Source: Bimastos eiseni (lineage: Eukaryota > Annelida > Clitellata > Crassiclitellata > Lumbricidae). Taken from it: a DNA stretch of 64,000 bases. The stretch lies in contig OY365810.1 in the NCBI GenBank assembly GCA_959347315.1, forward strand, positions 9,333,647 through 9,397,646, given 5' to 3'. Below, piece after piece: positions 12,481 to 22,695 of the stretch. The notes under the pieces are model-generated. The model had not been told where the DNA came from. It saw only the letters and a list, made by a program, of their open reading frames with translations, and did not search any database. Position numbers and translations under genes: made by a program. Positions within the stretch are counted from its first letter, which is position 1. The number at the start of each line of letters is the position of its first letter.

Positions 12481-13338
12481 CAATTACAATCGTGTTTATA
12501 AGTCTGCTCGTCGTTTGCTTTGGAAGGACATGCCCTCTATGACCCAGTCTTTAATTTACATCGAGGTGCTTGTGGTTCTGCCTGCATTCTTAAGACATAC
12601 CTATTCCCACGGTTCTTTTCGCACTGAAAGAGCCTCTGGTTAGGTTGTAATGGGAGAGACGCTGTAGAAATACGTACATGCAATATAATTCGATGATTTG
12701 ATTAAGGAAAAAGTCTGACATGGCCACTGCAAGTGAGTTTGAAACGATGTCCGTTTCCATGTTCAGACATACATGATGTGGGCTGCATGTGACACCTCCT
12801 CAGTTCAAACTACGACAGCGCATGTCACAAGTCTAACTAAAATAGGATGGTAAGGCTAATCAACCTTGCTGAAATGCAACTGACCAACATGTTCGTACAT
12901 CTTTAATTCTTAAGCAGTGAACCAGTTTAATGTCTTACTGCATTTAATCAGCTCTAAAGTCTGTGTGTAGTGATGACGACGATTACAATATAAGTAGTCA
13001 AGATGTAATATGCAAATGGAGCTGCTTCATATCAGCGCAGCCACGATCAAGATCGGTTTGTGATCCGTGTGGCCGGACCAAGGACGATCATTCTCAAGTC
13101 ATAGCTCAACGCACATCAGTCATTATTAAATGCGACCATGACGAAGACCCTCAAACTCACAGCATGTCCTAATATCAGATCTAATATTGGCTGCAGGCGG
13201 CAATCGCTCTTACCATTCTACATTCGATTCAAACAGCTATCTTTGTTCATCTGTTCGTTTGTCATCGTCTGTTGAAATATCTGTCCGTCTGTCTGTCTTC
13301 CTTTCTCTGTCGCATTCAATAGGTGGTCAGCGGTTTAT
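12365..13338. repeat. Duplicated spacer segment, copy 1
   Basis: It is nearly identical to 41500-42467 over almost a kilobase, including LINE tail and spacer. Identical 69-codon frames in both copies (12963-13172 and 42093-42302) reflect recent duplication, not coding conservation. At 13338 the match ends and a different paralogous block begins. Confidence 0.8.
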
Positions 13339-13339
13339 T

Positions 13340-15035
13340 AATATCCCTGACATACTGACTTTGAGTATTTGCGATTAAAGAGTACAGTAGCGTTAAGACA
13401 TGGATTTATCAACTTCTACTGGCGTTAGTAAATACTATGAGAGTCAGCAACCGAAATCGATGTAATTTGTAATATTCTTTAGTTTTCTCTACAGTGGAGG
13501 ACTACTCTAGTTAGAAGGTGACACGTTCCCTATGTGTTGACTATGACTCTAATATAGCCAAACATGTATATAATATAATATAATATAAACATAATATTGA
13601 AATTAATATTTCACTCCCATTCCGAAAATTTTTAAAATGTCAGTTACTACATACCGATATCTGATCTAAATACACCTACAAATTCATCCGTCACCGAATT
13701 GTACGGCGCCGAATTGTCCGGTCACCGTCGTCCTGTACTTAGACGATCATTTATTTTCTTACGAAACATTCTTCAATAGCCATAGCGAACGAAGTTCGGT
13801 TCATCAAGAGCCTTGACAAGATGAGAAGCAGTATCACATGATTCTACTTTCACATCAAACAAGAATAACAACCGCTTCTTCAAACTGAATTTTGTTTCTC
13901 GCAAGATCAATTCAATTACATCAGTATTTCATTTTAGGAAATTAAACATTAAACCTGCTACTAAGAACGTGCTGCTGGTAAGAAGGCAGATCAGTGCGTA
14001 CAACAGATTCATGATGCTCTTTCTCTCTCTCTCTGTCTCTGATCTCAGTGAAAACAGAAGTCTAAATGGCGAACAAGAGGTGTTGCATGTTGTATAGAGA
14101 TCTCTGTAAGTTCTGTCGCGGTCGGTGTAGCTATCAGATGGAATGTTGATTTGATCTTATCTGAATATTGAAGACAGCAAGACTGGCTCTTTGTTATTCA
14201 ATATTCAATATTCATCTCAAACGACGGGCGGTATTTCGTTCCAGTGATATGAAGACTAAAATAGTTATTAAAAAGTGATTTTTTCGTTTTGCAACAACCT
14301 AAGTATAAGTGAAGCAGCTTTTAATTTTGATTTCCTCAGTTTGTAAATTAATCTCTAAAATTATATAGCGCGGTAGTACATGTACATCATATTATGTCAA
14401 ACAGGTATGAATCAACGAAGTCTATTATATATGGCTGAGCAGTAAAATGATACTTAGCATGGTGGTCAGCAGAGGCATGCGCTTAAGCAACTACAGTAGC
14501 AGACCAAACAGTGGGAAGTTTACAAAGAGTGTAAGCTATTTAATAACGACAGTGGTTTCATGAATGGTTTGCTGTGTGTATATGTGTAGAATAGAGCAGA
14601 AGCAATCGTAAATAAGGCTTTAAAACGTTGATTACTTGACTCTCGAGATACCTGCCCCGCTCAATTGATCAATTGCTTGCATGCCTATAATAGGTATGAG
14701 TGTTGTTTGTTCGCTTCAATCTGAAACTCAATCTTATAAATTCTCAGCATCTATGCTGAGATCAACTTACACGTTATTACTTGGATTATTACTATCTTAA
14801 CACTGCGCTGTATCCGGCCGTGCTTCTCTGACTCTTCTATCGAAATATAGCTGCTTTTATCGGACGTTTTCGGACACGATATGGCGTAAAAATCATTATA
14901 TGGAAAAACGAGGACTCTGTTAGAGGTTCGTCTTTAAGGTTGAAAACAACAGCAAAATACGATATTCAAGTACTTTATGACTAACTAAACACGGCCTCAA
15001 GAAAAATGTTTGTTATTTAAGTGTGAAATCTCAAC
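13340..15035. repeat. Duplicated three-finger unit segment, copy 1
   Basis: 13340-14270 matches 40207-41147, and 13340-14895 matches 45118-46688, almost base for base. 14905-15035 matches 48297-48424. It contains the right half of an inverted-repeat element (to about 13733), intron-1 sequence, the orphan exon 1 and its 5' flank. Exons 2 and 3 are absent on its left, where unrelated spacer has been joined at 13338-13340. Confidence 0.85.
13955..14012 (-). pseudogene. Orphan three-finger exon 1 (signal peptide only)
   Basis: The 58-base exon starts ATG at 14012, encodes a signal peptide beginning MNLLYALICLL, and ends at a good donor in phase 1. It is the same exon as in the gene at 43476-45790. 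No exon 2 or 3 lies downstream on the minus strand before array gene 2, so it is a gene fragment. It could only be used by splicing over several kilobases into gene 2, for which there is no evidence. Confidence 0.7.
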
Positions 15036-15461
15036 AATTTCAATTAGGTGCTAAGTACGCATAAAATAAAAATAGGCAAAATATATAATGTACTGTTTTC
15101 ATCACGAGTTTCTGACACCAGTGCATTGTCGAAATTATTCAGAATACAAAGTTCCACATTGTTCTTGATTAGAAGTCATGCAGACATGATCTGATAAAGA
15201 AAAAGTTGCCACGTGTAAAGCCTCTTACAATCAAACATGTTTAAGTAAAATTAGATAGAAATATGTACATCTAAATTAATACAAAATATTGAAAGGTGAA
15301 CGGTCTTGAGACTACCATTGACAGTCCCAATACGCACTAAAGAAACAAAAAAAAAACAACCAATCAAACTGACTTTTTACTTTGAACAGAAAATTTAAAT
15401 ACAAAATTTTATCCATTAATTTGGACTTGAAAATGCAATATTAGAATGTTCAATTAATTAT
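15036..15461. other. AT-rich spacer
   Basis: No coding frame or recognised repeat is visible. It lies between the duplicated unit segment and the 3' edge of the LINE ORF1 fragment. Confidence 0.5.
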
Positions 15462-16260
15462 TTAAAATCGAAAATCAAAATCCGTGTTGCGGATCTGTCT
15501 ACTGACGAATCTAACGAGCAAAGGGCCGGTTGGAGACTTTGCTTTACTTGGTAGACGGTATGCAAGCGAGACATCAGAGGCCTTGATGTCTGTGCCAAGA
15601 ATCCTTTCACACAGATTCACCACCGACTGGGCGATGCTGTCGTGAGACACGGCAGATGCACCTTGTGAGGATGGTAGACAATTGGTCGAGGATGATTCGA
15701 GGCCATAAAAGATTAGATTATCTAATCTTAGAAGATTTTGAGTTTCATCTATGCTCATTTTTAGAGCTAGATTTTCCTTTTCCAACTCAAGAATCTTGGC
15801 ATTCTGTGTAGCGTTGAGCTTCTCCAGCGCAGCCTCTGCCATCTCCTCGACCACACTCCCCAGTTTTTCAGTGAATTTGGCAGCCAGACCTTTAAAAAAT
15901 CGCTCCACAATTGGAGCAAGGTGGTTTTCTAATCTGGTGACCAGTAGTTCAGTGACCCTGTCATCTTTAAGACTTTCCAGTAATTCGTCCGTTTTGGCGC
16001 CCTTTCTGGTCGTCATGTCATTGACTTAAAATGCAGCTGTGTTAGGAATTGTAAACACAGACCTTCGTAGACGAGGGGGCGTGTGTCTGGTGGAAAAAAC
16101 GCCTTTGCGGACAGTCCAGAAGCAGAATCCAACGCCGTCCGAGGACTAAGATTAACAAGAAGTTGTAAACCAATTGAATTTAATCCGACTGCTGTTAACA
16201 AACATGCCAAAACCGTCGAAAACCGTGAAACTTCAACGCCGCTGTTTTTCATGTAGTATC
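15462..16260 (-). mobile_element. LINE ORF1-like fragment
   Basis: A 184-codon minus-strand frame (15462-16016) starts MTTRKGAKTDELLESL. It has an N-terminal helical/coiled-coil part (about residues 15-95), then LDNLIFYGLES and later LCERILGTDIKASDVSLAYR and LLVRFVSRQIRN. This is the layout of ORF1 nucleic-acid-binding proteins of L1/Tx1-type and related non-LTR elements: coiled coil, then an RRM-like domain with a basic motif. The frame stops early at FDFRF and no ORF2 follows, so it is a truncated copy. About 250 bases of presumed 5' UTR separate it from the TRIM pseudogene it abuts. Confidence 0.65.
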
Positions 16261-16274
16261 TAAACGAACGCCAT

Positions 16275-17345
16275 CTATCGATTCTTTTGACTGTAAGAAT
16301 TGTATGTTTCCAAACACGAGAGATATGTATCAACATCATCTGTTGCCATTTGAATCTCTTTAAGTTTGCTTTGCCTTATCGAATGTATACCTTGCAGAAG
16401 AGATGCCCCATGTTTATCTGCCAAATGTTTCAGTTCATCAATTCTGGTTGCTACATCGCATTCAAATTTGACCACCTTTTCCTGTGCATCATTCTTAACT
16501 TTCAAGATATTTGCCTGCTTCTTTGAGCTTTTGATCTACACTCATCTATTGCCTCCGCATTGCTTTCGATCTGATTCCTAAAGCCAGCGACATATTTGTC
16601 AACAGGAGAAACTTCATGATTTTTATGATCGTCAATGAAGCAGATGGCACAAACGACGCTTTTGCAATCAGCACAAAATACCTCAAAAACATTATTATAT
16701 GCCACACTGCATATGCACATTCGGTGAGGAAGTCCTTCGGGTCCCATTGCTCTGCAGTACAACTTCAATTGCGCCGTCGAGGCTTGTGTATGCGCTTCTG
16801 ATCAAAAACATGTTGATAGAAGGGCGGTATCAAATTTTGGAAAAATATATATTATGGCGATACAGTTCACAAACACCATGCGTTTGATCTATCATCAAAT
16901 TTTGGTCACCTTTATGTTAAATTATTGGCATTAAATTGTGATTCCGTGTAAGTTTGGTTTTAAATGAGTTCACTGCAACATTTTTCGCATAACCTTTGCT
17001 TGCATTCAACGCAGTTTCTGTTAGCTGTTGGAATTTCTGTTCCAGGCTGTTCCTCACTTTTCCCTAAGCACGCAGAACATACGGCTCTGGGTATTTTGCT
17101 CTGGTCAAAAGCTTTGAGAGTTGTATCAGGCTATCGATAAAGAAATGCTTTGGCAATCCAGAAAATCCTTCTGCTGGAATCTCGAAAATTTGTCTACAGA
17201 TTGGAAAAGGCATTTCATTTCCAGGTCCTTTGTTGGTTTTAAGTCCAGTCTGTTGGATGCATTTTGTGCAGAATGCATGAATGCATAGTAAAGCTTTCGG
17301 ATCAGTATATACTTTAGTGCATATGCAACATGTAGTTTAATCCTC
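16275..17345 (-). pseudogene. TRIM-type pseudogene (RING/B-box/coiled-coil exon)
   Basis: Read on the minus strand from about 17345, it follows exon 1 of the intact TRIM gene at 28319. A decayed RING comes first (CICTK..., LCIHAFCTKCIQQTGLKTN), then B-box 1 (NCVECKQRLCEKC). B-box 2 is FCADCKSVVCAICFIDDHKNHE, and the coiled coil has KLKEIQMATDDVDTYLS and LETYNSYSQ. Frames are broken by several shifts, and a SINE tail splits it at 16762-16838. The RING has lost a cysteine (MPFPIC where the intact gene has CPIC). No NHL part is present. Its 3' edge meets a LINE ORF1 fragment. Confidence 0.85.
16762..16838 (+). mobile_element. SINE 3' body fragment
   Basis: TTGCGCCGTCGAGGCTTGTG and GGCGGTATCAAATTTTGG match the non-tRNA body of the SINE at 9703-9905. 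It interrupts the TRIM pseudogene between the B-box 1 and B-box 2 homology, so it inserted into that copy. Confidence 0.6.
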
Positions 17346-17533
17346 GAGCCCCTTCATTGTAATATCACCACCACCCAATATTTTTTTTTCAAATTTTTTT
17401 TAGTATACACAAGTTACAACTACAACCATTTTTACAACCATTATTTAGCCGACACAAGTTAAACAATCCATAATCAATTCAAATAGTGATAGTAAAATAG
17501 TGTCGATCAACTGTATTGTCCTATGATCTATAG

Positions 17534-17892
17534 CAACGTTTCCCAAACTGTGTTCCGCGGAACCATAGGGTTCTGTGAGGCTATGATCAAGGGTTCCTCG
17601 AAACACTTTCAGTGTAATAAAAATAATCTTCAAACAATCTAAAACAAATTATACAATAATTCATAGCAGGCATGTTGTTTAACATCTGTGTATAGGCCCT
17701 ACCTTTATACATAGATAACTCACTGGTCATTGTCATCGATATTTGTGCTGTTATTGATCTAATACTGGTCTAAAATTATAATAGTGTGCATTATCAAGTG
17801 TTTTGTAACTACAACAGAATGTGTTTTTGGACGGGGTTCCGACAAAGAAATTTAAGACGAAAAGGTTCGCCGAAACAGATTGGGAAACGCGG
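17534..17892. mobile_element. Non-autonomous hAT-like element (MITE) with target duplication
   Basis: The ends are CAACGTTTCCCAAACTGTGT on the left and, read inward from the right, CCGCGTTTCCCAATCTGTTT, a typical hAT-type CAGnGTTTCCCAA terminus. The flanking 8-mers are ATCTATAG (17526-17533) and ATCTAGGG (17893-17900), six of eight matching, as expected for an aged 8-bp hAT target duplication. The 359-base element has no transposase frame. Confidence 0.7.
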
Positions 17893-18415
17893 ATCTAGGG
17901 TGACCTGTACCCGTTAAAAAAGCAATTTCGAACTCACGAATTTCTACAAATGCCGTCCACCAGAATGCAGCTGTCAGATTTAGTAGGCTATGTCTTAGGA
18001 GCAAGTAATGAAAGCCTAATGATGATTGTTGTCAACTAATTAGCTCCAGTTATAAATCAGGTAGAGCAGGTTCAGTTGATACATGTATATTGATGCAACT
18101 TCGACTTCTGCTGTCCAACTTAATTCTTATACATCTTTGTACCTAAGTTTGCAACACTAACCGGTAGATAAGGTAAATAGCCTAACCACCCAAGTGCGAG
18201 CACCGCCCTAATATGAGCGTCTTGGAAATTCTCACATAATTAGCATAGACGGTGGCGTCACTCAGTGAATATTTGTAGTTGCACCAGCGTCATTCATTTA
18301 TTCAATTCAGCTTCTATTTAAGTACACGACACACTTGATGGTTTTAATATGTATATTTAATGATATATATACACACCACTCATCCTATCTGCACTTAACG
18401 GAGTTATTAGTGTCC
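17893..18415. other. Spacer without recognised content
   Basis: I see no gene, repeat family or paralogous unit block here. Confidence 0.4.
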
Positions 18416-19215
18416 TTTTAGAAATGTTTCCCTGGTTTACGTTGGAAACTGGATTCCCAACTACGTTGATTACCCTTGTCGTCAGAACGACTTAGCGTCT
18501 CCCCCAGTTCCGAAACAAGTCCCTATTCCTTCCCTTGCTACCCTATATGAATCCTTCTAGAGACGATTTCCTTCGTCATCCCAAACGCAAAACTCGTATC
18601 TCTGTTGGATGAAAAATCGCCTGCTGAAACTATTCCTAAACCGTCGTTGGTCGGGTCTTGGCATCCCTAGCGTAACGGCAGATCCCTAGGGGCGTCCAGT
18701 TACTGTTTGACTAGCGGCTGTTGTGGCTGGGCCTTATTAGTGTCATTGAATTCCATTACTACAGTTATGCCGCCTAACAGATTGCACCGTTCGTATCGGA
18801 ATTGTCCCCTATTCATGATCCGTGTCAACGGGCCGGTTCAAACCAGATTTTCAGCTGGTTCAAGAATTTCTTGTCCATGGGTCGCAGAGGGGTCGGGGCA
18901 GGCGCCTCTACCGTCTGCCTCGAGGTGTCGGGTTTCTTTGCTTGACACTCCGTTGCTATTTGCATATTTCTCGCCGTCTGCATTGAGGCCGTCTGCCTCC
19001 GGCGAAACCCATTGAGGTCTCCTTTCTCAGGTCTCAGGTAGACGTCTTCAACCGTAGTCCTCCCACGCCTGTGCTGCCGATCGATGACTTTTATATAGCA
19101 CCATCGTCCAGAGTGTCGTGCGTGACAATATTATTATCGTGCGGCATTATTAAAGTACGACATTTTTAATTGCGATATTTTGATTGCAACATTTTTATTC
19201 ACGATATTTGCCTTG
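18416..19215. other. GC-richer island, probably old mobile DNA
   Basis: Base composition is clearly richer in G and C than the surroundings, with CG-containing words. The longest frame (18707-19015, plus, 102 codons) shows no family I recognise. The right edge (19135-19215) is a degenerate direct repeat of GCGACATTTTTATT-type words. An inserted element with a repeat-built end is the likeliest reading. Confidence 0.35.
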
Positions 19216-19329
19216 CGACATTTTCATGGTAAGCCCATGTTTCATAGGCACCTCTGTAAGATCTGGAGAGACCTTTGTTGCTATCATATTGGGTACTGAT
19301 CTTCTCACAAAGGCAGTGTTGTAGGCCTA

Positions 19330-19760
19330 ATTGAATAACTGCAACAGTCATTCGAAAGCGACAGAGCGATATTTCATTCCTTTTCTAAGGATCGATGTAG
19401 TAATGTATATATTATTTCTTCTTAATGCAGCCGCGAGGAGTGCACCTGTAACAAAGGTGTCCGACACTTTTTTTATTCACGACTTAATCACTTGCATCCC
19501 AAAGCCAGAAAATTAATCGGCAAAATCTATTCGAGGGAATTTTTATATAATAGCCTACACTCAAATGAGATATGAAGCTAAAGGAAAGGAATGTTTTATG
19601 ATGACATCTCTTCGTGATTATGCGTATTTGATAATTTACTATTATCTGCGCAATCTGTGTGACTTTCCGCATGATTTGGTATATTTCGGATTATTATCAA
19701 AATTTAGCAGCAACCGTCTGTTTCGCTGTCCAAAGAAGGTAGCCAACAAGTAATGATTGA
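19330..19760 (-). pseudogene. 5'-flank ghost of a lost three-finger gene
   Basis: It follows the 5' flank of the other units in order: GAAAGCGACAGAGCGATATTT, 'GCACCTGTAACAAAGGTGTC' with CGACAC, 'AAATTAATCGGCAAAATCTA', 'GGGAATTTTTATATAATAG', then TGATTATGCGTATTTGATAA. Compare 4430-4780 and 10570-10870. No signal-peptide exon is found on its left, so the gene body is gone. Confidence 0.55.
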
Positions 19761-20938
19761 ATTCTTACAATAATGAGGAACCTTGTACCGAATCGATCTG
19801 TTGAACATTTTTCACCTTGTATGTTACCTAAAACTATTTACAAAACGGTAATTCGTATTTTCATAATGCGTCTTTAAACTTGTCTGCTTCAGTTAAACCG
19901 TAACATTTAGCAAAACATCATTGAACTAACTATCTCCATATGAATTGGCAATGAAATGCTTCGTTTGGGATTTGCAATAGGCCTACTGAAGAATAACTGA
20001 AAAGCTTAGGCCTAAACGGTGGTGCAAAGTCGAGCAATTCAATTGCAATCTTGAAGTGGATTAGAAAGACGATATATCGTGATGACTGACTGGGCGTCAG
20101 CTTTCTGTCTTATAAAAGGCTAGTCCGAGAGAAGTCATTGTCCGGTTTCCAGATGGTCTGAGGAGGTTGAGTAGCTGTTAAGACGGGATCTAGTTGCACG
20201 TACAGGCACGCTATTAACATAATCTGACAAAGAGTGAACATCATCGAGAATAAATTGACGTATTTACAATCTGTAATCATTGTGTATCTGTGGACAAATA
20301 CGACGACCACTTTTTCAGCCTTGATACGTGACCATTATTTTAGGTAAAGTAGAAACGCCGAAGACATTCTGCAATCCAAGACTCCAATGCAACGATTTTC
20401 TATGAAGCCGATTGTTATCTTGCGTTGAGAAGCCAGTCTTAAATGAAGCCTGTTTCACGCACAGACCTAAAGTGTACAGTGTACATGTTACAGCTCCACC
20501 GCTGATAATATGGCAGCGCCAGTCCCAAGTCCTGAGAAGCTATTAGGGCAACACATCACTCATGCAATGACACTGTTGCTAAACAGTAACTGACCAACGT
20601 CTTCAGACATCTTTTATTCATGAACCGTGAATCAGATATTTGTCAAACTGCACTTAATGAACTGTATCATCTACTCATATATAGTGATGATTAGGATAGC
20701 AAATAACTTGAATATTATAATATAGGCCAACATGTAGATATTATGGATGTGATTCAGTTGATGATGATAAGTTTTAGCACAGTCACGATCAAGATTAAAT
20801 TTCGAACGGCGTTGCGCTACTAAGAACCGAAAGACAATCGATTGATTCATTTTATATACCGTAAGTCACTGTACATTGTACAATGTACATACGTACATCA
20901 GTCACTATTCAAGACGACAACTCTCCTTCATGCTTGAA
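19761..20938. other. Spacer between array units
   Basis: No gene is supported. 20680-20930 follows the spacer seen at 6850-7030 and 12950-13130 (GATCAAGATTAAATTT, CATCAGTCACTATTCAAGAC). A 66-codon minus frame at 20110-20310 has a hydrophobic stretch but no family match or splice partner. Confidence 0.45.
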
Positions 20939-21375
20939 TTAATTCCTCACAGAGGAGGGGTCAGCCACTCGGATCCTTCTTCTCCATTTGACTCTGTCGT
21001 ACGTGTCTTCGTTTTTTAAGTTTACAGTCTTCAGATCCTTTTGTATCATATCTTCCCATCTCTTCTTTTGTCGTCCCCGACTGCGTCGCCCGTTGACATC
21101 CGAAGTCATACATCTTTTAATGCAGCTTTCGTCCTCTCGTCTCATCATATGACTGTACCATCTCATTCTGGTCTCTCATATTTTTTCCATAATACATGCC
21201 ACTCCCAGCGTCTTTCCGATGTCTTCGCTCCTTAAATTATCCTTAAGTGATACTCCAAGCATCCACCTCAGTATTGTCATGTCCGTTCTCTCTAATAACC
21301 CTTCTTCTTTCTTCGTCAGTGTCCATGCCTCTGCTCCAGATATCATCGCCGGTCTTATCATCGTTTTGTAAACCT
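20939..21375 (-). mobile_element. LINE reverse-transcriptase C-terminus fragment, RTE-like
   Basis: In two minus-strand frames it reads IRPAMISGAEAWTLTKKEE, then MTILRWMLGVSLKDNLRSED, then RWYSHMMRREDESCIKR and GRRSRGRQKKRWEDMI. This order (GAExW, RxLRWMxG, WxGHVxRR, GRRxRGRPxxRW) is the C-terminal signature of RTE-like LINE proteins. A frame break near 21176 and missing N-terminal domains show it is dead. It interrupts array spacer that resumes at about 21380. Confidence 0.8.
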
Positions 21376-21804
21376 TTCACTTGAGATGAACCGACAACGA
21401 CGATCCTCAAACTCACTCAATGTCCTAACATGCGGTTGTCGATCGGATTATGTTCTGTAAGGTAATCGCCTCGATTACTCGCTTACTCATATGGCTGGTT
21501 TTGATCATCTGTCCCCCTCGTTCACTGTCTATTGTAATATCCCTGTATGTACCTATGTCGATATTCAACGTCATAGTAATTGATATTGGATGATTGTGTG
21601 TCCAGATCTGATCCCAACTCCATACATTCTGTCGTATAAGTTTTCGCATGTGAGGACACAGCTACACCTTTAATTTATGCATCTGTCTAAAACGTAGTGG
21701 CCGTTTCGTCATCTGAACAATAGTCGCTTAGCCTATTGATTCTTCTGAATGGGTTCCTTCAACGAGTCCGTACTTTGTTTTGTGTTGAATTGTATTACAG
21801 AATT

Positions 21805-22240
21805 TATGGAGCGCATTCAGTAGGGTGAACCGTTCAGAAGCGCGGCCAGTGCGCAAGTGCCAGCGAAAAAGAGCAGGTTTTGAGAAAAGCGAAGGAAGAT
21901 GAGATATTGCCAGATTGAATTATTGAACTAACAGATGGAGAAAGCGCATTCCGCAGAGGGGATCATTTCAAACAGATGATCGAGATTGAGCCATAGCCGT
22001 TCTAGTTCAAGGAAAAAAGAGGTCAAGTCTGTCGAGCGAGCGAAGTGTAAGGAGGGAGGAAGCTTAATTAGGCCGAATCATTACGTCAACCAAGTATCTT
22101 GGAGCAAGACCTCCGCCGAGCCTTGAATATTAGAATGAAAATTCTAAATTATCTGTTACCATGGAGAGAGAGCCAATGAAGTTTTTCAAACATAAAGGTA
22201 GAGATGCTAGAGAAACGGGAAAGCGAGCCATCAGTCCAGC
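21805..22240. repeat. Dispersed repeat, copy 2
   Basis: It is paralogous to 600-1010 and sits in the same place relative to the unit. It has an extra segment around 22010-22070 not found in copy 1. Confidence 0.5.
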
Positions 22241-22695
22241 ATGTTACTGTTACTGCAACACTGATATTGGCACAGTTATGATAATGATGATCATAATTAA
22301 AAATAATAGTGATCATTATAAAAATAATGATCATCAAAATCTACAGCAGCTGCGTAATCATTCAATAAATATTTCTTGAAGCAGCAACATGAAAATTAAC
22401 GACTATTATATTAGCTGGCTGTTCGTCAGGTTCAAGTGATGTGCCGCGTGGTGTTATACGCTGGGCATTGTTTATGTACCAGGAGAGAATAAGTGGACGT
22501 GGAGAATTGAAAATTGTTTCAGTTGGTGTTTTCTACAAGCGAATAACCAATCAAATCATAATTGATGCTAAGATGGATTTAATTGAATCGTGAAGAGATG
22601 TTGTTGCAAGATTTTAGAGTGCATGAGAAGAGGAATGTTCAGGGCCACTTTATGTGACACATAAGATTACTGTGACTGACGGTTATAGTATTCTG

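Noticed and set aside
12963..13172. A 69-codon frame identical at 42093-42302
   Set aside because: The whole surrounding kilobase is equally identical, so conservation reflects recent duplication and not coding constraint.
18707..19015. 102-codon plus-strand frame in the GC-richer island
   Set aside because: No family resemblance, no splice partners, and the length is unremarkable for local composition.
20110..20310. 66-codon minus-strand frame with a hydrophobic stretch, considered as another signal-peptide exon
   Set aside because: No phase-1 donor follows the hydrophobic part and no cysteine-rich exon lies downstream in range.
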